Below are positions 8,804-17,207 of a stretch of 46,630 bases of DNA, one piece after another. Every line of letters begins with the position of its first letter. Position 1 is the first letter of the stretch. The stretch spans positions 1 to 46,630 of the forward strand of contig JAISLY010000049.1 in the NCBI GenBank assembly GCA_031277035.1, read 5' to 3'. The position numbers and the translations under genes were made by a program. The DNA comes from Coriobacteriales bacterium (GTDB lineage: Bacteria > Actinomycetota > Coriobacteriia > Coriobacteriales > UBA8131). The notes below the pieces were generated by a model that did no database searches, had not been told where the DNA came from, and saw only the letters and a program-made list of their open reading frames with translations.

Positions 8804-9294
8804 CCGCATACGGACTTTTAATCGATTATGAGTATTGTACGAACTGCGGTTCCTGCGAGGTCACCTGCAAGGAGGAGCATGATTACCCGGTTGGCAAGTG
8901 GGGCATACGGGTGCTTGGCGACGGCCCCTGGGCCATCGACGAGGACAACTGGAACTGGAACTGGTACCCGCTGCCGACCGATTTGTGCGATTTGTGCGCT
9001 GAGCGCACCGCGAAGGGGCGTGAGCCGGCCTGCGTGCATCACTGTCTGGCAAATATCATCAGCTATGGCCCGGTAGAAGAGCTTGCAAAGCAGCTTGCGG
9101 AAAAACCCAAGCAACTCCTCATCGTGCCGCAGTTCATGCCCCGGGTTGCCAAGGGCCCCTTTGTGCCTCAGGAGCGCGATGACGGCCACCGCGCCGCCCA
9201 TATCGAGGTCAAGGGCACCGGCAAGGCCGCCTTCGGCGCGCATCGGCACGACTCCCGCGTTGGCGAGATTGACGAGACCGACCTGGATCTGTAG
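8800..9294 (+). CDS. 4Fe-4S ferredoxin-type electron transfer subunit
   Basis: This 164-residue subunit has Cys-rich blocks for two 4Fe-4S clusters: CTNCGSCEVTC near the N-terminus (about residues 13-23) and CDLCAERTAKGREPACVHHC (about 63-82). This is shorter than the usual four-cluster DmsB/NrfC-type subunit. The C-terminal third is rich in charged residues and His and has no recognised domain. It overlaps the catalytic subunit by four bases, so the two are very likely made together and form a dimer. No membrane anchor subunit follows, so electrons probably come from a soluble donor rather than directly from the quinone pool. Confidence 0.9.
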   Translation: MTAYGLLIDYEYCTNCGSCEVTCKEEHDYPVGKWGIRVLGDGPWAIDEDNWNWNWYPLPTDLCDLCAERTAKGREPACVHHCLANIISYGPVEELAKQLAEKPKQLLIVPQFMPRVAKGPFVPQERDDGHRAAHIEVKGTGKAAFGAHRHDSRVGEIDETDLDL

Positions 9295-9409
9295 GTCAAA
9301 GAGACTTTCTCGATGCCACAGAGCGGTGTTTTGGTCGGTTTGGGAGCGTGGCGTACGGGCCAGGTCCTCTTCGGAGGGCGCCGGGCAGCCTTTGAGGAGA
9401 GGAACTGCT

Positions 9410-10105
9410 ATGACAGAGCGCATCTGGAGCGATGAGCAGCTTGCCGAGATGTCCAGGCGTACGATAGAGAAGGCCTTCGACGCGATTGAGGCGGGCGAGG
9501 CCGCAAGGGCCCGGGAGCTTGTGCAGCTCATGTACGATCAGTTCGTGAAGCTGCACGACGGCTACATGACCTGGATTGGCGGCCTTCTCACCTTCCTGTA
9601 TCGGGAGGGCGGCGTTGAGAAGGTCGAGGCCGCTGAACGCTTTGCCCACGACGTGGAGGCACGACTGGTTTTCTTTCCACCTGAGCGTACGGATTTTCAG
9701 TTTATGGTTGAGAGGATGGCAAGCGAGCTGCAGGGTCACGTGTTGCAGCATATGACGCTTGAGGAAGATGATGAGAAGCTCGTGTTGAAGGTCAGTCCCT
9801 GCGGTTCGGGCGGGCGCCTGATTCAGATGGGCGCCTACCGTCCCGAGGTCGGGCTGGCGCGGATTGCCGAGCCAGCGGACATTACCTTTCACACTGCGGA
9901 TTACCCCATCTATTGTGTGCACTGCCCACTTTTTAACATGAATGCCCTGGATGCCTTTGGAGACTTTACCTTCATCAACGAACCGCCGCAGGAAGACGGC
10001 TCATATTGCCGCTTTATTTTCTATAAGGATAAAGCGCGTATTCCCGAAGAATACTATCGACGCCTGGGACGCCTCAAACCGCAGGAGACGGGCAAGGGCG
10101 TATGA
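9410..10105 (+). CDS. Unrecognised protein encoded in the molybdoenzyme operon
   Basis: I do not recognise this 231-residue soluble protein. The N-terminal half is helical and charged. The C-terminal half holds VSPCGSGGRL and then YPIYCVHCPLFN, so Cys residues and a CVHC pair could bind a metal or cluster. The length and position (after the Fe-S subunit, before the transporter) fit an accessory maturation factor such as a TorD/DmsD-type chaperone, but I cannot see the TorD signature. The ATG at 9410 follows GAGGAGAGG, which decides the start; the frame is open for 320 bases further upstream but overlaps the previous gene. It ends inside the start of the MFS gene (ATGA at 10102), which indicates translational coupling. 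Confidence 0.8.
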   Translation: MTERIWSDEQLAEMSRRTIEKAFDAIEAGEAARARELVQLMYDQFVKLHDGYMTWIGGLLTFLYREGGVEKVEAAERFAHDVEARLVFFPPERTDFQFMVERMASELQGHVLQHMTLEEDDEKLVLKVSPCGSGGRLIQMGAYRPEVGLARIAEPADITFHTADYPIYCVHCPLFNMNALDAFGDFTFINEPPQEDGSYCRFIFYKDKARIPEEYYRRLGRLKPQETGKGV

Positions 10106-11349
10106 GCGAGACGGACGTGATGCCCGCAGATCTGCGCAGGGAACCTTCTCGCGTTCTGAGGCTTTTGCCCTGGCTGATACTCATTGCGGTCTGCGTTGGG
10201 CAGGCTGGGGCAAACTACGCGCAGTTTCAGCTCGCACCTCTGGCTCCCCAGCTCACCGAGGAGATGGGACTGAGCACGGGGCAGTTTGCGGGGGTCTTTA
10301 CCGCCCAGATGATACCGGCCATCTTCCTCAGCCTGATAGCCGGCATGCTGGCCGATCGGTTTGGCGTCAAGCGGGTCGTCGTCATCGGCTTTGCGATTAC
10401 CGCCGCGGCCGCCATCGCGCGCATCTGGAGTGCGAGCTACGCCATGCTCTTCGGCTGTATGTTCCTGCTCGGGATAGGCGTCTGCTTTCTCAACGCCAAC
10501 CTGACCAAACTCATTGGCAGTTGGCACGCCCCTCATCGCATCAGCTTTCTGACGGGCATCGTCTTAGGCTCAAGCAACGTCGCCATGGTGCTCGGTACCG
10601 CGACGACCGCTCTTTTGCCCGGTGTGCGCATCGCCTATCTGCTCTCTGCGGTGGCCCTCGTCATCGCCGCTATCCTCTTTTTCGTCGTGCTGCCCAACAG
10701 AAACTCCCCGCACGTCTCTCCAATCAAAGTTCCTGAGGTGCGCATGATGGAGAGCCTGAAGGTCGCCTGTGGCAGCAGGGGCGTCTGGGTGGTTGCCGGC
10801 ATTCTGTTCCTGTTCGTCGGGGTTGACATGATGCTCAGCCCCTTTCTCCCCACCGCCCTGCAACAACGGGGTCTGTCGCCCGTCTCGGCGGGAATGTATG
10901 CTTCGGTCATCAACATCGGTTCTCTCGTCGGCTGTCTTGCCGCGCCTGCGCTTGCCTCGCGGCTCAGTCGTCAGAAGCCTTTGATGGCGATACTGGCCCT
11001 CGTCGCCGCGGGCGGCGTATCGGTGGCCTGGCTGGCGCCCGTGGGCCTGCCGCTGGGCGCTGCGCTCTTTGCGACCGGGCTCATCCGTGCCGGCATCATG
11101 CCAATGGCGATGGCCCTGCCCGTCCAACTGCCCGAGATAGGCCCCACCTATGCGGGCGCAGCCGGCGGCATCACCGCCACCATGCAGCTTTTGGGGGCGG
11201 TCATCCTTCCCACCTATGTGGTGGCGCCTCTTGCGGGGGAGAATATCTCAGTCTTTTTTGGCGCGAGCGGCGTCTGTATGCTCGGCGTCTTTCTGCTCAT
11301 CTTTCTCTTGCCAGAGATTGGGAGAGGGCGGGCGGCGAAGAGCACCTGA
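10102..11349 (+). CDS. MFS transporter
   Basis: The 415-residue hydrophobic protein has about 12 predicted membrane segments. A typical major-facilitator loop lies after segment 2 (GMLADRFGVKRVV, about residues 75-87), with matching basic residues in the second half (ASRLSRQKPLM). The start ATG overlaps the stop of the preceding gene by four bases. Being last in the molybdoenzyme operon, it probably imports that enzyme's substrate or exports its product. It is convergent with the next reductase gene, with no gap between the stops (11349 and 11350), so readthrough would give antisense RNA. Confidence 0.9.
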   Translation: MSETDVMPADLRREPSRVLRLLPWLILIAVCVGQAGANYAQFQLAPLAPQLTEEMGLSTGQFAGVFTAQMIPAIFLSLIAGMLADRFGVKRVVVIGFAITAAAAIARIWSASYAMLFGCMFLLGIGVCFLNANLTKLIGSWHAPHRISFLTGIVLGSSNVAMVLGTATTALLPGVRIAYLLSAVALVIAAILFFVVLPNRNSPHVSPIKVPEVRMMESLKVACGSRGVWVVAGILFLFVGVDMMLSPFLPTALQQRGLSPVSAGMYASVINIGSLVGCLAAPALASRLSRQKPLMAILALVAAGGVSVAWLAPVGLPLGAALFATGLIRAGIMPMAMALPVQLPEIGPTYAGAAGGITATMQLLGAVILPTYVVAPLAGENISVFFGASGVCMLGVFLLIFLLPEIGRGRAAKST

Positions 11350-13449
11350 TCAAAGCCGACCGATGTCACGGGCGGCCTGGTAGGCGGCCTGGGTGGCGTC
11401 GATGATGCTTCCGGGCGTAACGCAGTCGCCGATGACTGAGAATTCCGGCGCCAGGCCGTAGAGGGCGAGCGCCTCATCGTCTAAGGCCTTCTGACCGACG
11501 GCATAGACGACCGTGTCCGCCTCGATGAGGCGCTCGCCCCGGGGCCCGGCGACGCGCACGCCCTTCTCCTCTATCTCAAGCGCACGGGTGGACAGATGCA
11601 GGCTGAGCGTTGAATAGCGCTTCATCATCTCACCGATGGCGATGCCGTGCACGATGTTGACGCCCGGAGAAAGCAACTCGGGATGGTTGATCATCTCTGA
11701 GGTGTCAAGCGCAGCCATCATCGGCAGGGCGATGTCAGACATCTCAAGGATGGAAACTGTTCTTGTTGTGCCCGCTTCGCCCGCGTTCGCGTCTGCGCCG
11801 CCCGCGCCTTCGCTTGCGACGCTGCCCGCACCCGTGACGCCGTCTGCGCCGCCCGCGCCTTCGCTTGCCAGATACAGGCCGAGTTCGAGGCCAACCAGCC
11901 CGCCGCCGAGGATTACGACGCGACGGCCGGCACGTGAGCTGTCCGCGAAGATCTCCTCGGCGCTGTAGACCTCAGCGCCGTCGATGCCACGGATGGGCGG
12001 CTTGATGGGGCGGGCCCCGAAGGCAACGATGAGTGCGTCTGGAGCAATCTGTCCGATGAGCTCAGGGGTAACGACGGTATTCAGGCGAAGCTCGATGTTA
12101 CGACGCGCTATCTTTCGTATCTGCGTATCAAGGTAGGCCCCGACCTTATCCTTGAAGGGCACCGCCCGCTCCGTATTCAACACGCCGCCGAGACGATCGG
12201 CCTTCTCCACAAGAATGACCTCATGGCCTCGTTCGGCGGCGGTCAGGGCCGCCTGCATCCCACCGACGCCACCACCGGCGACGAGCACCCGGCGTCGAAG
12301 CGGCCCGGGCGTCTCGTTTAAGCTGTCGCGCTCGTGGCCGATGACGGGATTGGTGGCGCAGTAGAAGATACCGCTTGCGGTTGAGGTGGAAAAGCAGGTC
12401 ATACAGCGCAGGCAGCGGTTAATTTCGTCCGCGCGCCCCGTCCGCGCCTTGTAGGGGAGGAAGGGGTCGGCCAGGGTCTGGCGGCCGAGATTGATGATGT
12501 CTACCTGGCCCGAGGCGAGCACCTCCTCCATGAAGGCGGGGTCGGTAAAAGCGCCCACCGTGGAGACGAGCGAGCGCGAGAGGTGCTTTTTCACCTCAAC
12601 CGCATAGTGCAGATTAACGCCCTCAGGGGCGTAGAAGGGCGGATGCGAGACCATGCTGGCCGCCGGCGATTCGTGATAGCCGGCCGAGAGGTGGATGATG
12701 TCTGCCAGACCGTCCAGCTCACGGGAGATGGCGATGGCATCGTCCAGCTCCATACCGTGGGCAATGGCTTCTCTACCGCTGAGGCGCACCTCTATGGGGA
12801 TGTGCCGCCCGATGCGCTGGTGCAGGGCTTTGAGCAGGGTCAGGAGAAAGCGCATGCGGTTCTCAAAGGAGCCTCCCCAGGTATCGGTTCGGGTATTTTC
12901 TGAGGGGGAGAGGAACTGAGCCGGAAGCCAGCCATGACCCGCGTGGACACAGATGAAATTAAACCCGCAGCGTACCGCAAAGGCGGCCGCCTGCACGTAT
13001 TGCTCGATGATGGCCTCGACCTGCTCACCGCTCATCTGGCGAATCGGCGTGCCATCGGCCTGCTCGCCGTCTGCCACGCCCCAGAGAAAGTCCTGGGTCT
13101 CAAGGAGCATCCGGGCGTTTTTCCCAGCGTGGTTGAGTTCCACGCCCGCCGCCGCACCGTGGCGCCTGAGGGCGTTGGCCGTACGCGTCAGGCTTTTGCG
13201 CGCCCTGATGTCATCGCCGACAAGTTGAAACAGATGGCTGCGTGCCTCACGCGCGACGAAAAAGTCGCCGACCGTCACCGCCCCGTGCCCGCCGAATGCC
13301 TTGAGCTCATAGAAGGCCGTTGCCGCCTCATCGAGAAAGCCCTCAGCGGTGAGGCGATAGATGTCCTGCGGTGAGGAGAAAATGCGGTTTGGAAACAGGG
13401 TTCGCCCCAGCTTGAGGGGCTTGAAGAGGTGAGGATATGTCAGGGCCAC
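11350..13449 (-). CDS. OYE-type flavin/Fe-S reductase with Trp at the catalytic Tyr position
   Basis: The 699-residue paralogue of the reductase at 2980-4959 has an FMN barrel (1-340), an Fe-S site with Cys346, Cys349, Cys352 and Cys364, an FAD motif AGGGVGG (about 391) and an NAD(P)H motif GGGLVG (515-520). The barrel reads HAGHGWLPAQFLSP, so Trp174 replaces the proton-donor Tyr while the two His are kept. Residues 529-563 are a Gly/Ala/Glu-rich insertion with two ASEGAGGAD copies, placed between the first helix and second strand of the Rossmann fold where the third paralogue has about four residues. The start codon is GTG at 13449 with AAGGAG upstream. An MFS gene and a similar reductase lie upstream on the same strand. 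The substrate is unknown; an unsaturated aromatic or alicyclic ketone is inferred. Confidence 0.9.
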   Translation of the reverse strand: MALTYPHLFKPLKLGRTLFPNRIFSSPQDIYRLTAEGFLDEAATAFYELKAFGGHGAVTVGDFFVAREARSHLFQLVGDDIRARKSLTRTANALRRHGAAAGVELNHAGKNARMLLETQDFLWGVADGEQADGTPIRQMSGEQVEAIIEQYVQAAAFAVRCGFNFICVHAGHGWLPAQFLSPSENTRTDTWGGSFENRMRFLLTLLKALHQRIGRHIPIEVRLSGREAIAHGMELDDAIAISRELDGLADIIHLSAGYHESPAASMVSHPPFYAPEGVNLHYAVEVKKHLSRSLVSTVGAFTDPAFMEEVLASGQVDIINLGRQTLADPFLPYKARTGRADEINRCLRCMTCFSTSTASGIFYCATNPVIGHERDSLNETPGPLRRRVLVAGGGVGGMQAALTAAERGHEVILVEKADRLGGVLNTERAVPFKDKVGAYLDTQIRKIARRNIELRLNTVVTPELIGQIAPDALIVAFGARPIKPPIRGIDGAEVYSAEEIFADSSRAGRRVVILGGGLVGLELGLYLASEGAGGADGVTGAGSVASEGAGGADANAGEAGTTRTVSILEMSDIALPMMAALDTSEMINHPELLSPGVNIVHGIAIGEMMKRYSTLSLHLSTRALEIEEKGVRVAGPRGERLIEADTVVYAVGQKALDDEALALYGLAPEFSVIGDCVTPGSIIDATQAAYQAARDIGRL
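11791..11868. repeat. 27-bp direct repeat inside the flavin reductase gene
   Basis: A 27-base sequence beginning gtctgcgccgcccgcgcctt occurs at 11791-11817 and 11842-11868, with a 51-base period that is a multiple of three. It encodes the repeated Ala/Gly-rich insertion of the reductase (ASEGAGGAD on the coding strand). Confidence 0.9.
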
Positions 13450-13493
13450 GGGGTGCTCCTTACCTGGTGTCCGTACTCGGTGTCCGTACTCGC

Positions 13494-14951
13494 TTACTCG
13501 ATGTCCTCCCCGGTGGCGTCAATCTGTGCCCAGCGGCGTCTCATCGCAAAGACAAGGCCGATGGCGGCGAGCAGACCGACGAGGGCGAAGAGGGTGTTAG
13601 GGATGGTGACCGAGGTGTAGCCTCCGTTGACGATGAAGATGCTTGCCACGGTCACGCCGAGGACGCCGGAGAGGTTGATGCCAAGCATCAGGACGCCCAT
13701 GGTGATGCCAAGGGTGCTGTAATGGCGAGACGCCTCGGGCGCCATCGTCAGCACGACCCCGGGAAAAATCTGTGAGATAAGCCCGTAGGCAATCAGGAAG
13801 GGCAGCGCGAAATCGGCCGAGGGCAGATTGAACATGATAAAGCCGAGCAGGGGCATCGGCACGCACACGCAGAGCAGATACAGGGCGCGTTTGCGGGGGG
13901 CTATTCTGCGCAAGACGAGGCCCCCAACAAAGCCGCCAATCATCAGGGCGACGGTGCAGACGCTGGTGAGGAGGTTTGCCTTCACGAAGCTGAGGCCGAG
14001 TCCGTTTTGCAGATATTCGGGATAGTAGATGCCAAAGGCGCTCGTCGAGACGCCGAAGGAGAAGAAGAGGACGAACATCAGCCAGATTGCCGGCGCCTTG
14101 AAGCCTTCTATCATGGAGGGCTTTTTGGGCGTGACCGCGCCCGAATCTGCGGGGTCTGGGGCGGCGACTGCACCCGGAGCTGTGGGGTCTGGGGCGGTGA
14201 CCGCGCCCGGAGCTGCGGGGTCTGGGGCGGCGGTGGGGGCGAGGACGGCGGGCGCAGCAGAGATGGCGGGGGTCGTGACTGCGAGGGGCAACTCGTCATG
14301 GCCGACCAGGAAGCTTTCCTCGGGGGGAGGCATTTTAAGGAAGATGAGGCCGAGGATAAACAGCAGGATGAGCGCGACGAGGCTGAAGTACCAGACGTTG
14401 ACAAAGTCAAAGGTCGGGGCCTCGACAACCACCTGGGGTACGATGAAGGTGGCCGAGGTGAGGATGATCAGCTGGCCGAAGGCGACGTTGAGGGTGCCGA
14501 TGGAGTTGGGCAGGCCGCGCCGCTCGATGGGAAACCAGGCCGAGATGAAGGCGGTCGTCGTGGTACCGATAAGGCCGTAGGCAAAGCCCTCAAGGACGCG
14601 GCTGACAACCAGCATGGGAAAGGAGGGGGCGAAGGTGATGGAAGCCGCGCCCAGGGAGGTGCCGAGGATGTTGACGGCAAAGAGGATGATGAAAAGCCGT
14701 CGCGCACCAAAGCGCTGCATGACCATGCCGGAGGGTATGGACAGGATGAAGGAGACGATTCCCACCGCGTTCATCAACATGCCGGCGCTGATGGCGTCCA
14801 GTTCGAAGGCGGCCGATATCTGCACCATGGCCGCGGGGACCTTGAACATGTTGATGGCAAAGGCCACAGAGGCCAGGGTGATGACAATGGCAACGGTCCA
14901 GGCCTTGATTGGTTGGTATCTTTTCTCCAAGGAATCCCCCTCAGGATTCAT
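13494..14951 (-). CDS. MFS transporter with repeat-bearing central loop
   Basis: The 485-residue protein has two six-helix halves. The first-half loop contains GMVMQRFGARRLF, and the pattern resembles oxalate/formate-antiporter-like carriers. The central cytoplasmic loop is expanded by three 11-residue Ala/Pro-rich units of the type APDPAAPGAVT. The start ATG 14951 is chosen because it begins just after the stop of the upstream reductase (14965) and a shortly following membrane segment; a longer frame to 15011 would overlap that gene. It lies between two paralogous flavin reductases on the minus strand, so all three may form one operon that takes up a substrate and reduces it. Confidence 0.88.
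   Translation of the reverse strand: MNPEGDSLEKRYQPIKAWTVAIVITLASVAFAINMFKVPAAMVQISAAFELDAISAGMLMNAVGIVSFILSIPSGMVMQRFGARRLFIILFAVNILGTSLGAASITFAPSFPMLVVSRVLEGFAYGLIGTTTTAFISAWFPIERRGLPNSIGTLNVAFGQLIILTSATFIVPQVVVEAPTFDFVNVWYFSLVALILLFILGLIFLKMPPPEESFLVGHDELPLAVTTPAISAAPAVLAPTAAPDPAAPGAVTAPDPTAPGAVAAPDPADSGAVTPKKPSMIEGFKAPAIWLMFVLFFSFGVSTSAFGIYYPEYLQNGLGLSFVKANLLTSVCTVALMIGGFVGGLVLRRIAPRKRALYLLCVCVPMPLLGFIMFNLPSADFALPFLIAYGLISQIFPGVVLTMAPEASRHYSTLGITMGVLMLGINLSGVLGVTVASIFIVNGGYTSVTIPNTLFALVGLLAAIGLVFAMRRRWAQIDATGEDIE
14137..14235. repeat. 33-bp tandem repeat, three copies, in the MFS gene
   Basis: Units lie at 14137-14169, 14170-14202 and 14203-14235 and contain ggggtctggggcgg. The 33-base period keeps the frame and gives 11-residue repeats in the loop between membrane segments 6 and 7. 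Changes in copy number would leave the transporter in frame. Confidence 0.92.
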
Positions 14952-14964
14952 GCGAACCTGCGGC

Positions 14965-16929
14965 CTATACGGGCACGCCGATGTCGCGGGCGATAAAGAA
15001 GCCCTCGGCATTTGCCTCGGTTATGTTGCGCGGCGCCCTGCAGTCGCCGATCAGATAGAAGTCAGGCGCACTGAGCGCAAGCGCCAGGCTCTCATCGCGC
15101 CGGGGCCGCTGGCCGACCGCATAGACCATGCAATCGGCTAAAATCTCGTGCTGTGCGCCCTCCTGCTCGTAGATGGCAGCTGCCGGTTGCAGTTCTGTGA
15201 CGCGCGCCCCGTAACGGATGTCAAGCCCCAGCTCCCTGATACGGGTCAGCAGGCCTGGCATGTGCAGGAAGTTGCCGCCGTCGTTGATGTGGTCGGTCAT
15301 CTCGAGAATGGTGACCTGCCGGCCCTTCTCAATCAGATGCAGGCCAAGTTCGACGCCCACGAGGCCCGCGCCGAGGATCAGCACGCGTTCGGGCAGCTCG
15401 TCGGCCGCGAGGTAGGCATCCTGCGCGGATAAGACCCCCTCGCCGTCGATGCCGCTGATGGCAGGCTTTATGGGTGTGGCACCGAGGGCGGCAATGAGCA
15501 CGTCGGCACCGATGGAGTTGGCATATGCGGCATCCACCTCGGTGTTCAGGCGCACCTCGACGTCGGCGGCGGCGACGCGGCGTGCCTGCTGGGCGAGGTA
15601 GAAGGCGAGTTTTTGCTTAAAGGATACCTCCTCCTCGCAGAGCAGCACGCCGCCAAGACGCCCGCTTCTCTCACAGAGTATGACCTCGTGGCCGCGCTCG
15701 GCCGCGCCTGAGGCGGCCTGCATTCCGGCGATGCCGCCGCCGACGACGAGCACCTTCTTTTTTGTGGCGGGTGGCACGGAGAGCCTCATCTCGAGCTCAC
15801 GGCCAGATTCGGGGTTGATGGCGCAGTAGGGCTCTCCGTGGGTCATCTCGGCTGAGAAACAGGAGAGGCAGCGCATACATCTGCGCACCGTCTGCCCATT
15901 GCCGGTTCGAATCTTCTTTGGCAGGTCAGGATCTGCAAGCAGGGCCCGTGCCAGTTCGACAACGTCGGCCTTGCCTGTCGCGATGATTTCTTCCATGAGG
16001 TCCGCGTCACCCAGTGCGCCGACGGTGGCAACGGGCGTCTTGACGTGCGGCTTGATGGCGGCGGCGTACTGCACGTTTACGCCGTCTGGCAAAAACATGC
16101 AGGGATGCGTGATGGCAAAGACCTCAAGGAGCTCATGGATGCCAGCCGAGATATGCAGCAGATCCACAGAGTCGTCAAGCTGCTCGGCGATGGCGATGCC
16201 CTCATCAATCTGATAGCCTTCGGGATAGCACTCGGAGCCGCTCAGGCGTATCTCGATGGGAAACCCCGCCCCGACACCGGCGCGCACGGCCTCACAGACC
16301 TCTTTGACAAAGCGTGTGCGGTTTTCCACCGAGCCGCCATAGCGATCTGTGCGGGTGTTTGTTGAAGGAGAGAGGAACTGGTGAAGCATCCAGCCATGTG
16401 CGGCGTGGATAGTCACCATGCCGAAGCCCGCTCGGCGGGCCAGCTCGCCGGCGGCACGGTACTTTCCAAGCGTGCGGTTCATGATCTCCTCGTCAAAGGC
16501 GCCGACGTGCCGTCCCTCCACCTCGCCTTCGACCGGGCCGTAGGCGATGCCCCGCGACTCGGCCCCCATGAAGGCGGGCATACGGTTTGCGTACATGCCC
16601 GTGTGCTGCAACTCAAGCGAGGCGACAGCTCCGTGGATGCTGACGGCGTGGGCGATGCGAGCGAGTTCGATGTCGATATTCGGCGTGTCGAGACAGATGT
16701 GACGATCCCCACCCTTGCCAAGTTCGCCGTCCACCACCCCCTCAAAGGAGCAGACGCTGGCACAGCCGCCCTGCGCCTTGCGCTCATAATAGGCGGCGGC
16801 TCCGGCATTGAGGAAACCGGTGCCGTTGATATTCTGATAACCCGTGGGCGAGGCAAAGATGCGGTTGCGAAAGACGGTATTTCCGAGGACGATGGGCGAG
16901 AACAGGTGCGGATAGCTCTGGTGAACCAT
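14965..16929 (-). CDS. OYE-type flavin/Fe-S reductase, second Trp variant
   Basis: The 654-residue protein has the FMN barrel, an Fe-S site (Cys351, Cys354, Cys357, Cys369), an FAD motif (GGGIAGM) and an NAD(P)H motif (GAGLVG). The barrel block reads HAAHGWMLHQFLSP with His175, His178 and Trp180, so this protein, like the gene at 11350-13449, lacks the usual catalytic Tyr. The NAD(P)H domain has no low-complexity insertion. ATG 16929 is preceded by AGGAGG with 7-base spacing; the frame extends to 16992 without a comparable site. It is first in a probable operon with the MFS carrier and the other Trp-type reductase. It diverges from the transhydroxylase genes across a 278-base repeat-bearing gap, which suggests shared control and perhaps a shared aromatic substrate. 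Confidence 0.9.
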   Translation of the reverse strand: MVHQSYPHLFSPIVLGNTVFRNRIFASPTGYQNINGTGFLNAGAAAYYERKAQGGCASVCSFEGVVDGELGKGGDRHICLDTPNIDIELARIAHAVSIHGAVASLELQHTGMYANRMPAFMGAESRGIAYGPVEGEVEGRHVGAFDEEIMNRTLGKYRAAGELARRAGFGMVTIHAAHGWMLHQFLSPSTNTRTDRYGGSVENRTRFVKEVCEAVRAGVGAGFPIEIRLSGSECYPEGYQIDEGIAIAEQLDDSVDLLHISAGIHELLEVFAITHPCMFLPDGVNVQYAAAIKPHVKTPVATVGALGDADLMEEIIATGKADVVELARALLADPDLPKKIRTGNGQTVRRCMRCLSCFSAEMTHGEPYCAINPESGRELEMRLSVPPATKKKVLVVGGGIAGMQAASGAAERGHEVILCERSGRLGGVLLCEEEVSFKQKLAFYLAQQARRVAAADVEVRLNTEVDAAYANSIGADVLIAALGATPIKPAISGIDGEGVLSAQDAYLAADELPERVLILGAGLVGVELGLHLIEKGRQVTILEMTDHINDGGNFLHMPGLLTRIRELGLDIRYGARVTELQPAAAIYEQEGAQHEILADCMVYAVGQRPRRDESLALALSAPDFYLIGDCRAPRNITEANAEGFFIARDIGVPV

Positions 16930-17065
16930 GATTCCTCCTGACGTGCGGCCGATCCCTTCATCTTGCGACATGCAGTCGACTTCTCGACCCACGCCCGATT
17001 CTTCTATCTTACCCGAAATCGTCCGCGTAGGGCACGAGGCGGTGTATAGTGGTCTTGGTACACAG

Positions 17066-17178
17066 CCGGGCTTTGGGAGACATCCGGGCCCTGAGGAGCG
17101 TTCGGGTGTTACGGAGCGTCCTGGCCTCTGAGGAGCGTTCGGGTGTTACGGAGCGTCCGGGCTTTGGGAGACATCCGG
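17066..17178. repeat. Nested direct repeats upstream of the transhydroxylase gene
   Basis: A 31-base repeat (starting ctgaggagcgttcgggtgtt) lies at 17091-17121 and 17128-17158 with a 37-base period. It is flanked by a 22-base repeat containing ctttgggagacatccgg at 17066-17087 and 17157-17178. The array ends 29 bases before the chosen start codon, so it lies in the leader or promoter of the transhydroxylase. The reading frame stays open through it for 53 codons. Confidence 0.92.
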
Positions 17179-17207
17179 TCCCTGACGGATTGGCGGGAGG
17201 AGCAATC

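Noticed and set aside
14007-14996. 329-codon plus frame opposite the MFS gene
   Set aside because: It is a shadow of the hydrophobic MFS gene: its composition is Gly/Asp/Glu-rich with no domain, and the minus strand has the transporter.
17049-17207. Extended N-terminus of the transhydroxylase large subunit
   Set aside because: The 53 codons consist mainly of the direct repeats and lack a ribosome binding site, while GTG 17208 has GGGAGGAG and gives the family's length.
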